Assembly (NCBI GenBank): GCA_900547385.1 | Contig: URGQ01000040.1 | Location: 1 to 12,868 of the forward strand | Source: an uncultured Oscillospiraceae bacterium | GTDB taxonomy: Bacteria; Bacillota; Clostridia; Oscillospirales; Ruminococcaceae | Length of the DNA stretch: 12,868 nucleotides | Direction: 5' to 3' | Notes under the pieces: generated by a model | Told to the model about the DNA's origin: nothing | Database searches by the model: none | Seen by the model: the letters and a program-made list of their open reading frames with translations, nothing else | Program-made: the position numbers and the translations under genes | Shown here: piece after piece, positions 1 through 6,124 of the stretch | Position numbering within the stretch: the first letter of the stretch is position 1 | Layout of the letters: the number at the start of each line of letters is the position of its first letter

Positions 1-56
1 GGGGGGGGGCCCCATCCGGCCGGCTGCAGGGAGTGGAACAGGAAGGAGAAAAGACG

Positions 57-920
57 ATGGGTAAGATCGTGATCGTGGGTTCGGGGCCGGCAGGATGCAG
101 CGCTGCGCTGTATGCGGCCCGGGCCGGGCAGGAGGTAGTGGTGATCAGTATGGGTATGGGCGCGCTAAGCAAAGCGGAGCTGATCCAGAACTACTATGGC
201 TTTGAGGAAGGCATTACCGGGGTGGAGCTGTACCGCCAGGGTGTGGCCGGCGCCAAAGCGGTCGGGGCGGAGTTCATCACGGCGGAGGTGGTGGGGCTGG
301 ATTATACCGGCTCGCTGGTGGTGCAGACCACCGAAGGAGACTACCCGGCGGATGCGGTGATCCTGGCGACCGGGGCGGGACGCATTGCCCCCAAAATAGC
401 CGGGCTGGCCGAGCACGAGGGCCGCGGGGTGAGCTACTGCGCCACCTGCGATGCGTTTTTCTACCGGGGCAAGACGGCGGCGGTGCTGGGCAGCGGAGAA
501 TACGCCTTGCACGAGGTGCAGGCCCTGCTGCCGCTGGCCGGGAAGGTCATTCTGTGCACCAATGGGGAGCCGCTGACGGCGGATTTCCCGGAGGGGGTGG
601 AGATATGCACCGAAAAGCTGGCTGCCGTGGAGGGGGAGGAGAAGGTCTCTGCGCTGCGGCTGGAGAACGGCGAGCTGCTGCCGGTGGAGGGGCTCTTTGT
701 GGCGCTGGGGGTGGCCGGCAGTGCGGCCCTGGCCCGCAAGCTGGGCGCTCCGGTGGAGAATGGACGGATTGTAGTGGATGAAAGGATGCAGACCGGAATA
801 CCGGGACTGTACGCGGCCGGGGACTGCACCGGTGGCCTGCTGCAGGTGTGCAAGGCGGTCTACGAAGGTGCACTGGCGGCCACCGAGGCGATAAAAATGC
901 TGAGAGGGAAGAAACGGTGA
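57..920 (+). CDS. Thioredoxin-reductase-like FAD-dependent disulfide oxidoreductase (287 aa)
   Basis: Probable flavoprotein that passes electrons to a thioredoxin-like partner through a redox-active cysteine pair in the cytosol. Seen: N-terminal FAD Rossmann motif GSGPAG at residues 8-13, the CATC redox pair at 128-131, a second Rossmann-like stretch (GSGEYA, 145-150), and the C-terminal flavin motif AAGDCTGG (253-260) followed by a Q-x9-A-like stretch. Length is slightly short of ordinary TrxB (about 310 aa). The ATG at 57 is preferred over one at 33 because GGAAGGAG lies just upstream and MGKIVIVGSGPAG begins exactly like the family. Odd: the second nucleotide site lacks the GGGDSA and HRR motifs typical of NADPH-dependent TrxB, so the electron donor may differ (compare the ferredoxin-dependent flavin thioredoxin reductases of clostridia). 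It may have an upstream partner outside the window. Family is confident; donor and partner are inferred. Confidence 0.88.
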   Translation: MGKIVIVGSGPAGCSAALYAARAGQEVVVISMGMGALSKAELIQNYYGFEEGITGVELYRQGVAGAKAVGAEFITAEVVGLDYTGSLVVQTTEGDYPADAVILATGAGRIAPKIAGLAEHEGRGVSYCATCDAFFYRGKTAAVLGSGEYALHEVQALLPLAGKVILCTNGEPLTADFPEGVEICTEKLAAVEGEEKVSALRLENGELLPVEGLFVALGVAGSAALARKLGAPVENGRIVVDERMQTGIPGLYAAGDCTGGLLQVCKAVYEGALAATEAIKMLRGKKR

Positions 921-993
921 TGATGAACTCCCGCGAGAAAAGGCCGAGCGAAGGGACTTGCTGATGGTGTGGTAAGGTTTTATAGAGAGAACG

Positions 994-1030
994 ATCCCCG
1001 CCGCGGTAGAGATGCCGGGCGGGGATTTTA
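994..1030 (+). terminator. Intrinsic terminator after the TrxR-like gene
   Basis: ATCCCCGCC (994-1002) pairs perfectly with GGCGGGGAT (1018-1026), with a further 3-bp inner helix, and is followed by TTTT. It lies 74 bp after the stop codon of the flavoprotein gene. Confidence 0.75.
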
Positions 1031-1045
1031 TGATAGGGGAAGGCT

Positions 1046-1161
1046 TGTGCAGGGAGAGGGCCGCCCGCAGGGCGCCCCGGCGCAGCCGGGGCTGGGCGGC
1101 CGGAGGCCGCCCTACACAGCGCGAAGCGCTGTGGCCCTGCGGGCGTTTTTCCCCCGGCACA
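1046..1161. repeat. Cloverleaf-forming intergenic repeat, copy 1
   Basis: The core 1062-1145 folds as a four-way junction. The outer stem is 12 perfect bp (1062-1073 with 1134-1145). Three internal hairpins each have an 8-bp stem and a 3-nt loop: 1074-1092 (loop GCA), 1094-1112 (loop GGA) and 1115-1133 (loop GAA). Only T1093 and TA 1113-1114 are unpaired between arms. The outer stem continues imperfectly into the flanks (TGTGC 1046-1050 with GCACA 1157-1161). All loops are GNA closed by C-G, a class known to be very stable in single-stranded DNA. Five T residues (1146-1150) follow the outer stem, so on the plus strand it could also stop transcription. It lies between converging genes. The core is shared with 6018-6124 and 12837-12868. 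Confidence 0.9.
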
Positions 1162-1202
1162 GGCTGGACGAGGGGCAGCGTGGCAGAAAGCGTGCTGGCT
1201 GC

Positions 1203-1244
1203 AAAAAGGTCGACTCCGCCGCAGTACCAGGGTACCGGGCGGAG
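1203..1244 (-). terminator. Probable terminator of the amidase-permease operon
   Basis: Read on the minus strand, CTCCGCC (1244-1238) pairs with GGCGGAG (1220-1214), with an inner GTAC/GTAC helix. A run of five T (plus-strand A, 1203-1207) follows 6 nt later. It lies 40 bp past the permease stop. The gap between stem and T run makes it weaker than the other terminators here. Confidence 0.45.
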
Positions 1245-1283
1245 CCGCTTACTGTATAGAGAAGAGGATGAGTAGAGAACTGC

Positions 1284-2513
1284 TTAGATCTTCTCACGGC
1301 CGGGCAGCACGAAGTGCAGGATGATGCCGGCGATGGCGGCGAAAGCCATGCCGCTGAGGGTGATGGAGCCGAAGCTGATGGCAGCGCCGCCGACACCCAG
1401 GATGAGGATAGCAGCCGCGATGCACAGGTTGCGGGGCTGAGAGAAGTCGACATGGTGGTCAACCAGGGTACGGATACCGGTGGAGGTGACCATGCCGTAC
1501 AGCAGGATGCCTACGCCGCCCAGAACTGCCTGCGGAATGGAACCGCACAGGGCATTGAACTTGGGGCAGAAGGCGAGCAGGGCCATCCACAGGGCGCCGA
1601 AGCGGACGATGGTGGGAGAATACAGGTGGGTAACAGCCAGAACGCCGGTGTTCTCGGAGTGGATGGTGAGGGAGGGACCACCGAGGCAGCCGGAGAGGAC
1701 GGTGGAAACGCCGCAGGCGAATACCGAGCGATCCAGGCCGGGCTCGTGGGTAAAGTCCTTGCCGACGACGGTGCCGACCGCCATAACATCACCGATGTGC
1801 TCCAGACAGGGAACGATGGCGCAGGGGGCGATGAGGGCGATGGCTCTCCAGCTGAACTGGGGCAGGGTAAAGGAGGGAACGCCGATCCAGGCGGCCTCTT
1901 TCAGGGCGGTGAAATCCACCAGGCCGAAGGGGATGGAGATGAGATAGCCGCCGACCAGCGCGATGATGATGGTCATAACGCGGGTAAGGCCCTTGGAGAA
2001 GTTATTGACACCAACCGCGATAAGGAAGGTGATGATGGCGATGGGCCAGTTGGCCTCGGCTTCCTGCACGCCAACGCTGGCGAGGGAAAGGCCCAGTACC
2101 ATGATAATGGGTCCAACGATGATGGGCGGGAATACGCGGGCTACACGGTCCTTACCCAGGATCTTGAGCAGCAGGGCAAACAGCAGATAAAAGACTGCCA
2201 TGCCCAGAATGCCGCCCTGCGCGTAGGGGATGCCCATTTCGCCAACGACGGTGGAAACACCGGCGATGATGGCGAAGGAGCCGCCCAGGAATGCGGGGAC
2301 CATCTTTTTATCGATGAACTGATAGATGATGGTGCCGATGCCGGCGCAGAACAGGGTGACGGAAACATCCAGACCGCAGAGGATGGGAACCAGGATAACA
2401 CCGCACATGGCCAGGGTGTTCTGCAGGCCCAGGACGGCCTTTTGGACGGTGGTAAAGTTATCGGAAAGGTCGCCATTGACACCGACGATCAGTTCCTTTT
2501 TTTCTTTTGCCAT
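1284..2513 (-). CDS. NCS2-family nucleobase permease, uracil-permease-like (409 aa)
   Basis: Integral membrane nucleobase:cation symporter, probably importing uracil or a related base. Seen: many hydrophobic segments across the whole length; the N-terminal QNTLAMCGVILVP segment (31-43); LEHIGD (237-242), matching the UraA segment with substrate-binding Glu241; and GLDRS...GGPSLTIHSENTGVLAVTHLYS (259-299), matching the region with UraA Glu290. Both glutamates are present (E238, E287), while the position of UraA His245 is Asp242. Length fits the family (about 430 aa). The start is fixed by AGGAGGT 7 nt upstream. It is the last gene of a minus-strand operon with the amidase and a 75-aa protein, 41 bp downstream of the latter. 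Family is confident; uracil as substrate is inferred from motifs and neighbours, and xanthine or another base is possible. Confidence 0.92.
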   Translation of the reverse strand: MAKEKKELIVGVNGDLSDNFTTVQKAVLGLQNTLAMCGVILVPILCGLDVSVTLFCAGIGTIIYQFIDKKMVPAFLGGSFAIIAGVSTVVGEMGIPYAQGGILGMAVFYLLFALLLKILGKDRVARVFPPIIVGPIIMVLGLSLASVGVQEAEANWPIAIITFLIAVGVNNFSKGLTRVMTIIIALVGGYLISIPFGLVDFTALKEAAWIGVPSFTLPQFSWRAIALIAPCAIVPCLEHIGDVMAVGTVVGKDFTHEPGLDRSVFACGVSTVLSGCLGGPSLTIHSENTGVLAVTHLYSPTIVRFGALWMALLAFCPKFNALCGSIPQAVLGGVGILLYGMVTSTGIRTLVDHHVDFSQPRNLCIAAAILILGVGGAAISFGSITLSGMAFAAIAGIILHFVLPGREKI

Positions 2514-2554
2514 GGAATAATACCTCCTCAGATATATTTAGTATGGCTTATGGT

Positions 2555-2782
2555 TCAGCTTGCGCTGTGGTTGCAGTAGAACTCGGCCGCGCAGGAAAAC
2601 TCATCCATCGGCATCTTATTGATGATGACGCGGAAGGGGGTGTAAGCCTCGGGGCCGGTGCGGATCATTTTATCGCCCACTTTTTCCAGCAGCTCCGCCT
2701 TGGTGATGGGGAATTTAATATCCCGCATGGCCAGCACCATATAGTGCAGGGTAAGCATGTAGGGCATTGGTTCCATGATCAT
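2555..2782 (-). CDS. Small conserved-looking protein of unknown function (75 aa)
   Basis: I do not recognise this protein with certainty. Seen: a hydrophobic N-terminus, then PITKAELLEKVGDKMI (about 25-40), then FRVIINKMP and a tail with two cysteines. The middle faintly resembles small DUF2795-type proteins, but this is weak. It is very likely a real gene. Its ATG overlaps the amidase stop in an ATGA arrangement, and a strong GGAGGTG binding site sits inside the end of the amidase gene. That implies translational coupling. A second in-frame ATG lies two codons later (2776). Its place between amidase and permease suggests a role in the same pathway, for example as a partner of the amidase, but nothing in the sequence shows this. 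Confidence 0.75.
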   Translation of the reverse strand: MIMEPMPYMLTLHYMVLAMRDIKFPITKAELLEKVGDKMIRTGPEAYTPFRVIINKMPMDEFSCAAEFYCNHSAS

Positions 2783-3711
2783 TTTTCATCACCTCCGAAT
2801 GTATATGCCTTGTACTGGTTACGGGTCTCGCCGTGGCCGCCCAGCTCTTTGCATGCGGCGCCGCGGTGACGGAACGAGTACAGGAAGGTATTGGTGGTGC
2901 TGCTTTCGTGCAGTTTATCCACCAGGCCGGGGTACAGGTCGGCCTTGAGCAGATAGGGGACCATCATAGGCGCTTCGGTAACGATGTTGCCGTCGGGATT
3001 GACGATCATGCTGTTGCCGAAGGCGGCGCAGGCATGCTCCATGCCGTAGCAGTTGGCACCGACGACATAGACCTGATTGCAATAGGCCGCGCAGCGGTTG
3101 GTGAGCTTCCAGGGCTCCTCCCAGGGGTTCATGTAGTGGGTGATGCGGACGACCACATTGGCGCCGTTATAGGCGGCTTCGCGCCAGATCTCGGGATAGT
3201 CGCCATCGGCACAGACGATGGTGGCGATGCGGCTGCCCTTGGGACCGGGGGTGACGGGGCATTCCCAGCCGGGGTAATGGCGCTCGGTGGGAATCCAGGG
3301 GTTCATTTTGCAGTACTGGTGTACCACCTCGCCCTCATCATTGATCATGATGGCGCAGTTGCCGGGGGCTTCGTGGCCCTCCAGCTTAAGGATGACGCCA
3401 AAGATGCCCCAGACCTTCAGGCGGGCGCAGGCCTCCTTTAGGCGGCCAACTTCGGGGGAATCCAGCGTGAGAACGACCTTGAGGCGCTCCAGCGGGTGCA
3501 TGCCCTGCACGCCGAACTCCGGGGAAACGAACAGATCGTACCCGGGGAAGCCGCGGGCGCCGATCTCCATGTACTGAATGATCTGATCAATGTTTTTGTT
3601 GACTTCCTCCATGCAGGTGGCATGGATGGGTTCCAACTGAGCCACTACGGTGGAGAGGACTTCGGTTTGGGTGGGTCCGCCGCCGACGCCGTGGCTGCTG
3701 CCGATGATCAT
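2779..3711 (-). CDS. Nitrilase-superfamily amidase, aliphatic amidase/formamidase-like (310 aa)
   Basis: Predicted cytosolic hydrolase that splits a carbon-nitrogen bond of an amide, releasing ammonia. Seen: the Glu-Lys-Cys triad of the superfamily, with E65 in SPEFGVQG, K135 in YCKMNPWIPTE, and C167 in VCADGDYPE. These positions nearly match Helicobacter AmiF (E60, K133, C166). Other AmiE/AmiF-like stretches are GFPGYDL (54-60), REAAYNGANVVVRI (177-190) and HRG (282-284). Length is near AmiF (334 aa), with a short C-terminus. The start is set by AGGAGGT 7 nt upstream. It is the first gene of the minus operon, reading away from the LacI gene. The beta-ureidopropionase of pyrimidine breakdown belongs to the same superfamily, but the motifs look closer to AmiE/AmiF. 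Superfamily and catalytic residues are confident; the substrate is unknown. Confidence 0.9.
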   Translation of the reverse strand: MIIGSSHGVGGGPTQTEVLSTVVAQLEPIHATCMEEVNKNIDQIIQYMEIGARGFPGYDLFVSPEFGVQGMHPLERLKVVLTLDSPEVGRLKEACARLKVWGIFGVILKLEGHEAPGNCAIMINDEGEVVHQYCKMNPWIPTERHYPGWECPVTPGPKGSRIATIVCADGDYPEIWREAAYNGANVVVRITHYMNPWEEPWKLTNRCAAYCNQVYVVGANCYGMEHACAAFGNSMIVNPDGNIVTEAPMMVPYLLKADLYPGLVDKLHESSTTNTFLYSFRHRGAACKELGGHGETRNQYKAYTFGGDEK

Positions 3712-3737
3712 AGCGATTACCTCCTCTTGATTTCAGA

Positions 3738-3768
3738 AACATAATGAAACATGTTTCATAACTTGCAA
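3738..3768 (-). promoter_or_regulatory. Putative promoter of the amidase operon, overlapped by an operator
   Basis: On the minus strand, TTGCAA (3768-3763) is a candidate -35, and TATGTT (3743-3738, 19-bp spacing) or ATTATG (3745-3740, 17-bp spacing) a candidate -10. The palindrome at 3744-3759 fills the space between them, so a bound repressor would block polymerase. The hexamers are only partial matches. Confidence 0.5.
3744..3759. promoter_or_regulatory. LacI-type operator O1
   Basis: Perfect 16-bp palindrome ATGAAACATGTTTCAT, 33 bp before the amidase start and 200 bp before the lacI start. The even symmetry with a central CATG fits a LacI-family dimer. Related sites occur at 3873-3888 and 3945-3961. 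Confidence 0.75.
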
Positions 3769-3836
3769 CCTTAAGATACGACAATAATGCGGAAAAGTCA
3801 ATGGGAAAAGGCGAATCTTAGCGGGATATTGCGGAT

Positions 3837-3855
3837 TTTTAGCGATATGCTAAAA
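3837..3855. promoter_or_regulatory. Second inverted repeat in the divergent region
   Basis: TTTTAGC (3837-3843) and GCTAAAA (3849-3855) form a perfect 7-bp inverted repeat around GATAT. A looser relative, TTAGCGGGATATTGC, lies at 3818-3832. The sequence differs from the TGAAAC operators and may bind a different regulator, or may simply be an AT-rich hairpin. Confidence 0.35.
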
Positions 3856-3872
3856 GAAAAGGCATTATTTTT

Positions 3873-3888
3873 GTGAAACATTTTTCAC
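3873..3888. promoter_or_regulatory. LacI-type operator O2
   Basis: GTGAAACATTTTTCAC has perfect outer arms (GTGAAA/TTTCAC, extendable by T3872/A3889). Its core resembles O1: both fit RTGAAACATKTTTCAY. It lies midway between the two promoters, upstream of the lacI -35. Confidence 0.6.
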
Positions 3889-3905
3889 AGAATGGGAGAG
3901 ATTGT

Positions 3906-3934
3906 TTGCGAAATGGAAGAAAATGCGGTATAAT
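3906..3934 (+). promoter_or_regulatory. lacI promoter
   Basis: TTGCGA (3906-3911) and a perfect TATAAT (3929-3934) are separated by exactly 17 bp. Transcription would start near 3941, giving a leader of about 20 nt that contains operator O3. Confidence 0.75.
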
Positions 3935-3944
3935 ATAAGGGGAG

Positions 3945-3961
3945 AGAAAACATTGTTTCAT
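3945..3961. promoter_or_regulatory. LacI-type operator O3, overlapping the lacI start codon
   Basis: AGAAAACATTGTTTCAT is an imperfect inverted repeat with one complete TGTTTCAT half-site and one degenerate half, with one base more spacing than O1. It lies just downstream of the predicted lacI transcription start, which suggests autorepression. Confidence 0.5.
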
Positions 3962-5009
3962 GACGGAGGTGGCGGACATCAATATAAGAGAATTGGCGAG
4001 CCTGGCCGGGGTCTCCATCGCCACGGTCTCCCGTGTCATCAATAACCCGCAGCTGGTGCAGCCCGATACCCGGGAGCATGTGCTGGAGGTGATGCGCCGG
4101 GTGAACTACGCGCCGGCCTGGACGGTGGAATCGAGGCTGTCTTCCCGGTCGCGGCTGATCGCTTTTCTATTTAGTGAGGCGGACTATTATTTTTATTCCG
4201 ATATTCGCAGTGGGCTGGAATCGATAGCCGGGCTGCGCGGCTACACGGTGCTGTTCTGCCCCATAGCGGCGGAGCAGCAGCGGCGCAGCCAGCAGCTGAG
4301 GACCATCTTTGAACAGAAGCTGGACGGGGCTATTTGGGCGCTGCGGGATTTTTACCCTGAGGATATTAAAATGATAGATGAGCGTCAGGTGCCGCTGGTG
4401 CTGGCCCGTAAATACGACAGTGCCCCCACCGACCGCTACAACTGCTGTTATATCAATTTTGCGGAGGCGAGCTACCGGATGACCCGCCATCTGCTGGAAA
4501 TGGGGCACCGGCGCATTGGGCTGATGTTTGAGAATGTATCGCAGCAGTTTATGAACAGCTTTTGCCAGGGGTGGGAGCTGGCACTGAAGGAGGAAGCCGC
4601 GCCGAGAGAGGCTTCTCTGCTGCTGAACGCCCCAAACAGCATGGCGGGCGGCTATGCCAAGACGATGGAGCTGCTGGACGCGGGCGAGATGCCGGAGGCG
4701 GTCTTCTGCGCCAGTGATGAGCAGGCCTTTGGGGTGCTGAAGGCCGCGCACGAAAAGGGTGTGCGAGTGCCGGAGGAGCTGGCTGTGGCGGGCTTTACCG
4801 ATTCCCCGATGAGCAACCTGTGTGACCCGGAGCTGACCACCATCGACCTGCCGATCTACCGGCTGGGGATCATAGCGGCGAGAATGCTCTTTGATGTGAT
4901 AGAGGATACCGGCAGTGAGGTGACCCCCGGCGAGGTGGTATTGCAGCCCAAGCTGCGCATCCGCCGCAGCTGCGGCAACGAAAAGCCCATCAATGTACTG
5001 TTTGAATAA
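3960..5009 (+). CDS. LacI-family transcriptional regulator (349 aa)
   Basis: DNA-binding regulator, probably a repressor released by a pathway metabolite. Seen: the N-terminal helix-turn-helix INIRELASLAGVSIATVSRVINN (7-29), a hinge region near 47-62 (RVNYAPAWTVESRL), and a periplasmic-binding-protein-like effector domain. The latter ends with the typical LAVAGFTDSPMSNLCDPELTTIDLP segment and a C-terminal LRIRRSCG. Length is normal for the family (330-350 aa). The ATG at 3960 is used; GGGGAGAG lies about 13 nt upstream, a little far, and GTG at 3969 is an in-frame alternative. It is divergent from the amidase operon and 15 bp upstream of the flavoprotein gene, with which it is probably cotranscribed. 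Operator-like palindromes on both promoters suggest control of both operons and of itself. The effector is unknown. Confidence 0.93.
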   Translation: MTEVADINIRELASLAGVSIATVSRVINNPQLVQPDTREHVLEVMRRVNYAPAWTVESRLSSRSRLIAFLFSEADYYFYSDIRSGLESIAGLRGYTVLFCPIAAEQQRRSQQLRTIFEQKLDGAIWALRDFYPEDIKMIDERQVPLVLARKYDSAPTDRYNCCYINFAEASYRMTRHLLEMGHRRIGLMFENVSQQFMNSFCQGWELALKEEAAPREASLLLNAPNSMAGGYAKTMELLDAGEMPEAVFCASDEQAFGVLKAAHEKGVRVPEELAVAGFTDSPMSNLCDPELTTIDLPIYRLGIIAARMLFDVIEDTGSEVTPGEVVLQPKLRIRRSCGNEKPINVLFE

Positions 5010-5024
5010 GAGGAAGGAAAGTTT

Positions 5025-5957
5025 ATGGCCAAGCTGAGTACGCAATTTATGGGAATGGAGCTGAAGAATCCTGTTCTGGCTGCGCCCGGCCCCTGGACCG
5101 GGACAGCGGAGGGCCTGCAGGCGGCAATAGACGCCGGCGCGGGCGCGGTGATGACCGAGACCATTTCCCAGGAGGTATATCCCCGCCTGCCGCAGACCTG
5201 CTACCATGAGGGCGGGGCGGTATTCAGCACCTCGCTGTACAGCAACCTGACGCTGGAGCAGTGGGAGGTTGAGCTGGAAAAGCTGCACCCCGGGGACTGC
5301 AAGGTGATCGCTTCGATAAGAGGGGCGACGCCCAGCGAGCTGGCCTATGTGGCCCGGAAGGCGGAACGCATGGGGGTGGATGCCCTGCAGCTGGACCTGT
5401 ACGCACCCATTGGGCCGGTGCTGGCGGAGCTGTATACCAGCCCGGATCTTATCGCGGAGCTGATCTCGGCGGTGAAAAATAAGGTCTCGCTGCCGCTGAT
5501 GGTGCGCCTGCCCCACCATGTGGCGGATAACAAGAAATTCCTGAGGGCACTGGAAGCAGCCGGCGCTGACGGCATCTGTACCATCGAGAGCATCCGGGGC
5601 ATCAGCGGGGTGGATATTGTGAACGCGCGGCCGCTGATGCCGACCCATGGCGGCTACACCGGCACCAATGTGCGGCCCATTACCCTTTCCGCCATTGCGG
5701 CGTTGAGCCAGAATTCTAATTTGCCGGTGGCGGCGACGGGCGGCTTTGACGCGGCGGAAAATGTGATAGAGGCGATAGAGCTGGGGGCCACCACGGTGAT
5801 GCTGGGTTCGGCGCTGCTGGGCGGGTATGGGATCATTACCGAGACGGTGCGCCGGCTGGAGGAGTGGCTGGAGAAAAATGGCTATGGGGATATAGGGGCG
5901 TTGCGGGGCGCGGCGCTGCAGTATCTGCGCAGCTATGAGGAGCTGCACGAACGATAA
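5025..5957 (+). CDS. Dihydroorotate-dehydrogenase-fold flavoprotein with altered active site (310 aa)
   Basis: Predicted FMN-binding TIM-barrel oxidoreductase of the DHODH/dihydropyrimidine dehydrogenase group. Seen: the N-terminal KNPVLAAPGPWTG (14-26), AIDAGAGAVMTETIS (34-48), GGYTGTNVRPITLSAIAAL (209-227), and the phosphate-binding ATGGFDAAENVIEAIELG (237-254) with VMLGSALL (258-265). Odd: the segment matching the catalytic NxSCPN of PyrD reads LDLYAPIGP (123-131), without Cys or the Asn residues. NSxGLPN is replaced by STSLYSN (68-74). The lysine of KLxP is R161. The orotate pocket is therefore remodelled and it is probably not the biosynthetic PyrD. No 4Fe-4S cysteine clusters are present, unlike PreA. 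AGGAAGG lies upstream of the ATG. It follows lacI by 15 bp, which ties it to the amidase-permease module. Fold is confident; reaction unknown. Confidence 0.85.
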   Translation: MAKLSTQFMGMELKNPVLAAPGPWTGTAEGLQAAIDAGAGAVMTETISQEVYPRLPQTCYHEGGAVFSTSLYSNLTLEQWEVELEKLHPGDCKVIASIRGATPSELAYVARKAERMGVDALQLDLYAPIGPVLAELYTSPDLIAELISAVKNKVSLPLMVRLPHHVADNKKFLRALEAAGADGICTIESIRGISGVDIVNARPLMPTHGGYTGTNVRPITLSAIAALSQNSNLPVAATGGFDAAENVIEAIELGATTVMLGSALLGGYGIITETVRRLEEWLEKNGYGDIGALRGAALQYLRSYEELHER

Positions 5958-5964
5958 GAAATAG

Positions 5965-5996
5965 GCCTCGCCGGGCGATACCGGGCGGGGCTTTTT
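5965..5996 (+). terminator. Intrinsic terminator of the lacI operon
   Basis: GCCTCGCC (5965-5972) pairs with GGCGGGGC (5984-5991; one G-T pair), followed at once by TTTTT. It begins 8 bp after the flavoprotein stop. Confidence 0.85.
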
Positions 5997-6017
5997 GATA
6001 TGCTGGGGGGAGTAAGA

Positions 6018-6124
6018 TGCAGCGGCAAGGCGCCCGCAGGGCGCCCCGGCGCAGCCGGGGCTGGGCGGAGGCCGCCCTACACAGCGCGAAGCGCTGTGGC
6101 CCTGCGGGCGCTTTGCCGGCTGCA
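6018..6124. repeat. Cloverleaf-forming intergenic repeat, copy 2
   Basis: The core 6031-6110 is nearly identical to copy 1. The outer stem is 6031-6042 with 6099-6110. The arms are 6043-6061 (loop GCA), 6063-6077 and 6080-6098 (loop GAA). The middle arm has lost CCGG relative to copy 1, leaving a 6-bp stem with loop AGG. The outer stem continues to about 25 bp (6018-6042 with 6099-6124, one G-T pair and one bulged base). The flanking part differs in sequence from copy 1 yet also pairs. It lies between a terminator and the nrdD promoter, in the same orientation as copy 1. Confidence 0.9.

Noticed and set aside
1..31. Run of nine G and a GC-rich palindrome at the window start as the end of another repeat copy
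   Set aside because: Only about 10 bases (GCCGGCTGCA) resemble the copy 2 flank, and the rest is outside the window.
1062..1145. tRNA or tRNA-like gene (cloverleaf shape)
   Set aside because: Loops are only 3 nt, there is no anticodon loop, no GTTCRA T-loop and no CCA-ready acceptor stem.
165..1160. 331-codon open frame on the minus strand over the flavoprotein gene
   Set aside because: Antisense shadow that begins inside the repeat; no family features.
1046..1161. Integron attC site
   Set aside because: No GTTRRRY boxes and no integrase or cassette array; the multi-arm fold differs from attC.
1314..2579. 421-codon open frame on the plus strand over the permease
   Set aside because: Very rich in Gly, Asp and Ala and typical of the complement of a membrane protein gene; no domain, no binding site.
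5025..5957. Biosynthetic dihydroorotate dehydrogenase pyrD
   Set aside because: Catalytic Cys and orotate-contacting Asn residues are replaced, and no pyr genes are nearby.
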